Source of the DNA: Bacteroidales bacterium UBA3843
GTDB taxonomy: Bacteria; Bacteroidota; Bacteroidia; Bacteroidales; Paludibacteraceae
Assembly: GCA_002392745.1 (NCBI GenBank)
Contig: DGHR01000001.1
Coordinates: 1-32,302, forward strand
DNA: 32,302 nucleotides
Direction of reading: 5' to 3'
Each line of letters opens with the position of its first letter. Positions within the stretch are counted from its first letter, which is position 1. The notes below the pieces were generated by a model. The model ran no database searches, was not told where the DNA came from, and saw only the letters and a program-made list of their open reading frames with translations. Both the position numbers and the translations under genes were made by a program. Below, in pieces: positions 6,249 to 14,300 of the stretch.

Positions 6249-6941
6249 ATGAAAAGATTCTTATTCATTTTAGTGGAAATTCTTGTCACATTTGCATATA
6301 CAAATGCAGAAAACGTGAAAGTCATGTTGAAAGACGGGACAGAGATAAATGGAGAGTTAATATCATATAATGAATCATTATTGGTTGTTGAACCTGATGC
6401 GTTTATTAGATATTCAAAAAAACTTAAACCCAAAGACGTTACTAGTTTTGAGATTGAAGGTGTTGGACGCTATTTCTCAACAGATGGACAATTCATATTG
6501 GATGAAAGTACTGTGAACCAATATGTTAATCAGAAACAACAAGAATTGACAGTTAGTCTAGCTAATGATTCCACCAAAGAAGTGTCCACTGATTTTTGGC
6601 AACGTGTACTCTCCGAAAAATCTGCAAAACCGCAATCAACGGTTCCTTCTAATCCCAATGAGGTAATTGGTAGAGCTTTTCTATCTACAGGAGGTGTCGC
6701 ATTAGGCATTGGCCTTCCTTGCTTTGTGGCAGGAATAGCCACTTGTGTTGCTGGAAATGTGAATGTTACAACATCAAATATTGAGCAAAAAGCCAATTGT
6801 GTGGAAGCCAGTTATTATCTTTTTGGTGTTGGAGCGTCTCTTACAATCATAAGTATCCCACTTATTGTTCATGGAAGGCGAATCGCAGACATGAAAGTTA
6901 ATTATACGGGTAATGGCGTAGGAACTACAGTAAACTTCTAA
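6249..6941 (+). CDS. Exported or membrane protein of unknown function, AT-rich
   Basis: The 230-residue protein starts with a signal peptide (about 1-20, ending TNA). Residues 22-72 (VKVMLKDGTEINGELISYN, KDVTSFEIEG) form a small beta-rich unit reminiscent of Sm-like folds in secreted Bacteroidetes proteins. A polar stretch with several Gln, Lys and Ser follows (90-135). Two membrane segments at about 143-168 and 187-208 are separated by a Cys- and Asn-containing loop. It forms a bicistron with the lipoprotein, shares its AT-rich codons, and is followed by a terminator. No function is recognised. Confidence 0.7.
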   Translation: MKRFLFILVEILVTFAYTNAENVKVMLKDGTEINGELISYNESLLVVEPDAFIRYSKKLKPKDVTSFEIEGVGRYFSTDGQFILDESTVNQYVNQKQQELTVSLANDSTKEVSTDFWQRVLSEKSAKPQSTVPSNPNEVIGRAFLSTGGVALGIGLPCFVAGIATCVAGNVNVTTSNIEQKANCVEASYYLFGVGASLTIISIPLIVHGRRIADMKVNYTGNGVGTTVNF

Positions 6942-6951
6942 TCGTAGTAGG

Positions 6952-6980
6952 GCAGGTGGCGGAAGCCATCTGCTTTTGTT
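6952..6980 (+). terminator. Terminator after the AT-rich bicistron
   Basis: GCAGGTGGC-GGAA-GCCATCTGC forms a 9-bp stem (one G-T wobble) with a tetraloop, followed by TTTTGTT. It lies 11 bases past the stop at 6941. Confidence 0.75.
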
Positions 6981-7011
6981 ATGGTAATTCTTAACAATCA
7001 TATACCTTTCA

Positions 7012-7328
7012 ACATCGTTTCAAATAACAAAAAATCAGCCGACGTTACGCTGACCTTGCGCAGGTCATAGACTGATGTTGGTAGAATGTCCCAATCTTAA
7101 AAATCGGAAACCTTTGCCCTTACCTGTCGCACACGACTTGCTTACGACTCGGATACGGAACGATAGACCGACAGGATATCGACGAGATACCGTGCTGAAA
7201 TCTTAATAATCGGCAGGTTTGTACTTCTTTTCAAACACCTCCATATGCTGCTTATGAAGATGAACGGCGAGTGGAAATGTGTCGCCAAGGCTTACAACCA
7301 AAATTCCGACACGATCAAGAAAGGTTAA
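7012..7328 (+). pseudogene. Possible decayed gene remnant
   Basis: The stretch 6942-7331 has no intact gene. One plus-strand frame (codons in register from about 7030 to the TAA at 7326-7328) gives protein-like pieces interrupted by three stops: SADVTLTLRRS, then RTRLAYDSDTER, then MKMNGEWKCVAKAYNQNSDT. The last piece resembles the repeated NGEWK-type modules of phage or surface proteins. This is weak evidence; random sequence is the alternative. Confidence 0.2.
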
Positions 7329-7331
7329 AGG

Positions 7332-8348
7332 TTATAGAATTCCTTCTGCCTGCATCCATTGTATATGGTCATCGATGGTTTGGCTGTAGGGACGGGTATG
7401 ATAGCCCAGTTCCGTTTGCGCCTTGGCGGCATCGAAATGGTTGTTTCGCGCTACATTGACCAGATAGAATGAAGTGAGTACCGGTTTCTTGCCTCTTATC
7501 TTAGCCAGGCGTTCCATCAGTTTGACACCTACCATTGCTACGGGCAAGGGCAAGAAAAGGCGTATCTTTTTGCCGCCTACGGCACCTATGGCCATGTCGC
7601 TGAACTGTTTGAAGGTGACAGGCTTGTTTGCTAATATATAGCACTCGCCATCGCGTCCTCGTTCGGCGGCATTGATGAGTCCTTCCGCCAAATCGCGCAC
7701 ATCGCACAGGTTGAAATCACAATCCAGCCCGACAGGCAGTTCGCCCCGGATGATTCTCACTAATGTTTGGGTGAGTTCCCCTCTGGCATAGTCTCCCGGT
7801 CCAAGAATACCGCTTGGATGAACGACACAAGCCCGCAGTCCCCTCTCGCGGCAGGCATCCAGCACCTCTCGGGTCGCCATCGCTTTGCTCTGCGAGTAGC
7901 AGCCGGGTACTAATGACGGGTCGAAACAGTCCGTCTCCTTGATGGCCGTACCTTTGGGTTGGTCAGGAATAGCGCCTGTGCTGGAGCAATAGACCATGCG
8001 CCGGATACCGGGCGTTGCCAGGCATAAATCGATGATATTCTTCGTTCCCCCCACATTCACATCAATCACCCGTTGACTCCATTCGGGGTTGGCAGTCACT
8101 ATACCGGCAATGTGCAGCACATATGCCTCTGTGCCATCGGGCAGGGTGAAGAATGCACGCATGCTCTCCCTGTCGGTCAAATCGCCTTCGAAGACCTCCA
8201 CTTCCGCCGGCAGATACATGCGTGCCGGGTCGTTGGGCAATATAAACGCGCGGACCATGGCTCCGCGGGAGACAAGCTGCTTGGTAACAGTCAGGCCGAG
8301 ATAGCCGACCGCGCCGGTAATCAAGTAAAAGAGTTGGTGACGCTGCAT
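7332..8348 (-). CDS. Extended SDR, NAD(P)-dependent epimerase/dehydratase-type enzyme
   Basis: The 338-residue protein is an extended short-chain dehydrogenase/reductase. The N-terminal Rossmann motif is TGAVGYLG (residues 11-18), the acidic switch is EGDLTDR, and the active-site segment is YCSSTGAI with the YxxxK motif Tyr151-Lys155 in YSQSK. The middle part VVHPSGILGPGDYARGE is typical of the 3-beta-HSD/dihydroflavonol-reductase-like subgroup. The ATG at 8348 lies 11 bases past the NRPS stop, making it the last gene of the biosynthetic operon. It probably reduces or otherwise tailors the carbonyl released by the NRPS; that role is inferred from position only. Confidence 0.88.
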   Translation of the reverse strand: MQRHQLFYLITGAVGYLGLTVTKQLVSRGAMVRAFILPNDPARMYLPAEVEVFEGDLTDRESMRAFFTLPDGTEAYVLHIAGIVTANPEWSQRVIDVNVGGTKNIIDLCLATPGIRRMVYCSSTGAIPDQPKGTAIKETDCFDPSLVPGCYSQSKAMATREVLDACRERGLRACVVHPSGILGPGDYARGELTQTLVRIIRGELPVGLDCDFNLCDVRDLAEGLINAAERGRDGECYILANKPVTFKQFSDMAIGAVGGKKIRLFLPLPVAMVGVKLMERLAKIRGKKPVLTSFYLVNVARNNHFDAAKAQTELGYHTRPYSQTIDDHIQWMQAEGIL

Positions 8349-8359
8349 GGGGGTAAAGG

Positions 8360-11300
8360 TTATTGGTCAAAGAAGCCGAGTTGGCTGATAGCCGTCAACA
8401 TCTTGCCGACATAGTCGCTGTCGGGTTCCGACCAGCGGAAGCCAAGGCGCAGCAGTACCTGCGAGGTGTACTCGTTATCACGGTCGACTTGCTTCGAAGG
8501 CTGTCCGTTCGCCATGTTCTGATAGGCGAGCATAGTGGTCAGCAGAGCTGCTTTCTTAGGATCCGCGGCGGCTTGCTGTACCAACGCGCCGAACTCCATA
8601 GACTCGACAAACCGTATATCCGTACCGATTTTCTTCAACTCGTTCAGCACATCGCCCAGCAAGCGCGTATGGGTGTTGTAAGGCTGGAAGACCGTACAGT
8701 CATCCGGAGTTGTAGCCAAGAGGACAATAGCCCGCGCCGTCTCGTTGATAGGCGAGAACTCGGTAGGCGAGTCGTACTGCTCATACGGACAACAGCCTAA
8801 CATATTGAAGATCTTGATACGGCCCATATAGCTGTTGGTGGAGAAATTGACTTGGAACTCGCCGTCATAACTGCGTGCCGCGAGGTTGCCCACCCTCATG
8901 ATTTTTGCCTTGAGCCCCTTATGCGCCACAGCGTCGAGGATAAGGCGGTCGGCAAGGAACTTCGAGTGCATATACTGGTTGCCCAGATACTGACCGAAAT
9001 AGATATTCCGTTCCGTCAGGACAGGTGCCGGCGCATTATTCCCAATCCAGATACCTCCGGTGGAGGTAGTGGATACATGTATGAGCCGCGCACCGGTAGC
9101 CAGACAGAAGTCCACGCAGCGTTGTGCACCGCCGATATTCACATCCTCAATATCCGTGCCCTTGGAGAAATGCTTCACGTTTGCGGCACAGTTGAAGACG
9201 GTCGAAGGTCGAAACGGGACAGAGCCTGTCGAAAGACACTCCGTGAAATCGCTTGTGACATCGCCGTTGATGACGAACAAGCGCTTGCCGAAGAGGTCGT
9301 CGAAACGACGGCTGAAATAGTAGAACAGCAAGTTGCGTACACGACGTTCGGCATCGTGCCGGTCCTTGCCGCGCACAAGACAGGTGATGGTCTCTGCATC
9401 AGAGTCGATGAGTTCCTTGAGCACATGGATACCAAGGAAGCCTGTGGCACCGGTCAGAAGAACATGACCTAATGTACGAAGGTCAGATGTACGATGTACG
9501 AAGGTGTCCAAAGTGTTCTTCCGGAGCAGTGCGTTGATGGGTTCGTAATCAAAATCCGTAATGACCGTATCGGGTGCATCGCTGTCATTTTCCTTTTTGC
9601 CATTTACCATCTGCGCCAAGAGCCGGGGCGTAGGATGGCTGAAGAGGTCGGCATACGCGATGTGTTGTCCGCCTTTCTCCGCCTCGATGATAACACGTGT
9701 GACCATGAGGGACGTGCCGCCCAGATCGAAGAAGTTGTCCGTCGCACCTACTTTCTCCAGGCTCAGTACGGAAGCAAAGATGTCCGCAAACAGTTTTTCG
9801 GTCTCGTTGGCGGGTGCCACATAAGCATGGTCGTCCGCCTGAATCTTCGGAGCCGGCAGTGCTTTGCGGTTCACTTTCTGGTTCTGGTTGAGCGGAATAG
9901 CGTCAATCTGCATCGTAGCAGCAGGCACCATGTATGGCGGTTTGGTCTCGCGGATGAAGGCATTGAGCGCCTGCACATCTATCTTCTCGTCGCTGACGAT
10001 ATATGCCGCGATAAATTTACCGCCGTTGGGATAGTCGAACGCCTGCACGGTTGCATCTTTGATGCCGGGGAACTGACGTATCACCGTCTCCACCTCTTTC
10101 AGTTCGATACGGAACCCGCGAATCTTGACCTGTCCGTCGCGCCGCCCTACAAACTGGATGTTGCCGTCCGGCAGATAGCGCACGATGTCACCGGTGCGGT
10201 AACACTTGAGACCGGCTTCGCCTGTAAGACCGCCCTTCGGGCTGTAAGTGACAAAAGTTTCTTTTGTCTTTTCGGGGAGGTTGAGGTAACCTCGTCCTAC
10301 TTGCGGGCCACTGACCCATAACTCGCCTGCAGCACCGAGCGGCAGACGCCGGCCGTCGGTATCCATAACAAACAGTTGCATATTATCCAGCGGTTTGCCG
10401 ATAGGTATATGCTGCTCATAGCCGTTCAAACAATACGTGGTGGTGAAGATAGTACACTCGGTCGGGCCATAGCCGTTGTGCATCTTGTAGTTGGTTGGCG
10501 GCGTGAGAGCAGCCAGTGCTTCACCGCCCACAGACAGATGTTTCAAGTTATGGCACTCCACATTCGTAGCGAACTGGAATCCGATCTGTGTGGTCATGAA
10601 CGAGTGTGTCACTCCCTCCTGGTCGAAATACCGTCCCAACTCCGGCAGGTTCAGCCGCATGTCTTCGGGGATGATGCAAACCGCAGCACCGCAAGTCAGC
10701 GCCGGGTACATATCCATCATATTGGCATCGAACCCGAACGAAGCATATGCCGCCACTTTATCGCCGGCCTGCAGGTCGTAATACCGGTGGTACCAATGAC
10801 AGAACGCCACAAGGTTACGATGCTCCAACATCACGCCCTTGGGCACGCCCGTAGAACCGGAAGTATAGAGAAGGATGAATAAATCCGAAGGAGAGATTTG
10901 ACCGCTACGCTGTAGGACCGTTTCACTGTAGGACCGCTGCGCTGTAGGACCGCTACGCTGTAGGACCGCTGCGCTGTAGGCTTCCAGCTCTTTTTCGGTG
11001 AGGAGCATGCAACTGTTGCCGTCCTGCTGCATATAATTGAGTCGCTCTTCCGGATATGAGGGGTCAAGCGGCATGTACGCACACCCTGTTTTGAGGACGG
11101 CGAGCGCGCCGATGGTCATCCATTCGGAGCGTTCCACCTTGATGGCAATGACATTCGTTGTCGGGTGCAACCGGGCGGCAATGCGGTCGGTTATCTCATC
11201 CAGCTCGCGGTAGGTGATTCGTTTGTCGCGGAAGATGACGGCGATGTTGTCCGGCGTCTTCGCCACCTGCGTTTTGAAGAGCGAGAGTATGGTCTGCGTG

Positions 11301-14300
11301 TCATCATAGTCCACGTGGGTGTCGTTGAAACTATCGAGCAGCGCTGTCTGTTGGTCGTCCATCAGCGAGACGGAGCGCAACGGGGCTTTGGTATCCAAGG
11401 CAAACGCACTCACGGCATTGCATACGGACTGCGCGAGGCTCTGCATCATCTCGCGGCTGTAACGGCCGTTGTCGTACTCAATCGCTACAGAAGGTTTGCC
11501 ATCCACCTCCACGATATAGAACGCAATCTTGAACTTCGGCACGTTCAGTTCCATGTTCTCCGTCTCCATCGTCTGTCCCTTCACCCGGTATTCGGAAAGG
11601 ACGCCGAGCTGGTAGGCATACATGATTTCCGCCGTCAGGTCATAGTCGGCGGCTATCTGAGCAAACGGGTAGTTCTCATGGGAGAGTGTCTGCTCGAATT
11701 TCCTGCCTGTCTCCCGAACGAACTCCTCTACGGTCTGCGTGCCTATCTTGCTGCTCAATGCAAGCGTGTTCACCATCATGCCAATCGTGTTTGCCATCTT
11801 GAGGTTGCTACGGCCGTTGGAGATAGTGGTGATACAGAGGTTGTCGTTGTTAGCGAAGCGCGCGAGCGTGTAGAATACAGCCGCGAGTGTTGCACCGGCG
11901 GCTGTCACGCCTGCAGTTTTCGCCACCTGCCCGGCGGCCTGCAGATTCATTGGTGCATAGACCTGCCCTATCTCGCCGTCTTTGGGGTTGGTCAGGTCGG
12001 CCGGTAGTTCTGTCACGCCCTCCACTTGCGCCAACTGCGAATGGAAGAACTCTTTGGCTGCTGCGTATTCCGGGCTATGCTCTGCGGCCTGTTCCTCCGC
12101 CACGAACCCGGCATAAGAGCACATTTCCGGTTCGATAGTCCCGCCGTTGAGCAATGCGCACAGCTCATTGAAGAACACATCATACGAAGCGCCGTCGCAT
12201 ACCAAATGGTGCATGTCGCAATAGAGATACAACGCCTTTTCCGTCTGCACGATGCAGAACCGGAAGAGTTGGTCTTTCGAGAGATTGAAGGGGCGGACAA
12301 ATTCCGCGCGGTAGGCCGGCAACTGCGCCTCTTGCAGCTCAACGGTCTCCAGTTTCCACTCTTGGTTATAGTCGACAAGCTGCTCCACTCCGGTCTCGTT
12401 TGTCCGGAAATGAACGAACAGCTCCGGGTGGTTCCGCACGACTTGTTGCACTGCTGCACGCAGTTCCTCGGCACGAACGCCCTCCGGCATTCTCGCGCGC
12501 ATGGGAATATTATATAGTGTCGAAGCGGGATTCTTCATGCACTCGAAATAAACGCCTGTCTGCGCGTGGCTGAGAGGGAATGAGACCGCTTCGCTCAAAG
12601 TAGAAGGAGTCTTTTGATTTTCGACTTTTGACTTTTGACTGCCATCCATCATCGCCTTCAATATCTCGTTTTCGATAAGCTGGATGTTCGCCCCTTTGAT
12701 AAGCAGTTTGGCATCAAGTTGCACTCCGAACCGCTTATAGACCAGTGTAGCCAGTTTGATGGCGGAGATGGAACTCAGCCCTACGTATCTCAGGTCGGTC
12801 ATGATTCCGAAATCGCTGTTCCCCACGATACCGGCGACCATGTCACGCAACTGCTCCTCCAATACATTGAGCGGTGCGGCGCTTTCTTCTTTCGACTTTT
12901 GACTTTCGACTGCTATCGGCTCCGGCAATGCCCGTTTGTTCACTTTCTGGTTCTGGTTGAGCGGAATAGCATCTATCTGCATCGTGACAGTCGGAACCAT
13001 ATAAGGCGGTTTCTGGTCCATGATAAAGGCATTGAGCGCCTGAATATCAACCTGTTGGTCTGAAACGATGTATGCTGCGATGAACTTACCGCCGCCGTCC
13101 GGAAAATCAAAGGCCTGAACGGTAGCATCCTTGATACCCTCAAACTGGCGGATAACCGCCTCTACCTCTTTCAATTCAATACGGAAACCGCGAATCTTGA
13201 CTTGTCCGTCTTTGCGTCCGACGAACTCAATCGCTCCGTCCTGGCGGTAGCGCACGATGTCGCCTGTCTTATATACGCGAACCTTTGTACCTGGTACTTT
13301 GTTACTTGGAACTTCCACAAACGCCTCTGCGGTCTTCTCGGGTTGGTTGAGATAACCGATACCAACCTGCGGTCCGGCTATCAGCAGTTCGCCTGCTGCA
13401 CCCCAAGGAACACGTTTGCCGTTCTTGTTGACAATAAAGAGCTGTGCCGTATCGTTCGGGAATCCGATAGGGATATTCGGCTCGTTCTTCTCCACCCAGA
13501 AACTGGATACATAGACCGTACACTCCGTCGGACCGTAGCAGTTAAGCAGTTTGTAAGAAGGCGGAGTGAGGCTCATCATTTTTTCGCCACCGGTTCCTAA
13601 ATACTGCAAACCGGGTATATCCGGATAATTGATTACCAGTTGGGTAGCCATCTGGGTGGTCATGAAGGCATGTGTGATGGATTCCTTGACAAAATAGTTG
13701 TACAGTCCCTCCAAATCAAAACGGATATCGTCTCCGATGACATGTATCGCGCAACCTGCCACCATACATCCCCATAGATCCATCATATACGCGTCAAAGC
13801 CGTAACCGGCATACGTGGCGTACCGGCTCTCGGGTGTCAAGTCTATATGATGAGTATGGTAATCGCAGAAGGTAATAATATTCTGCTCGCTCAGCATCAC
13901 ACCCTTTGGTGTGCCGGTCGTGCCTGATGTATAAAGCAGTATGAACGCATCGCCGTCTTTATATTTTGCGGCGTCCTCGCGCATGAACTCCAGTCGCTCG
14001 GCAGGATAGGAACTATCCAGCGGCATGGCTGTAAACCCGGCTTTGGCAATAGCGAGCGGCACTATCACCATCTGTTCGTTACGCGGCACGGAATAACCAA
14101 TCACATGCTCGCCGCAGCGTGAAATATTGGTTATTGGTGATTGGTTCTTGGTGATTTGTTCTGCCAGTTCATCACTAAGCCGATCCACCTCGGTATATGT
14201 CAACCGCACATCGCCTGCCACAACGCATACTGCGTCCGGCTGTTCAGTTGCGTGCTTTTTGAAACGTCCCACAAGCGAATCCTTTGTACTTTGTAGTTTG

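Noticed and set aside
7271..7459. 62-residue plus-strand frame
   Set aside because: It runs into the antisense of the SDR gene and lacks any protein-like pattern.
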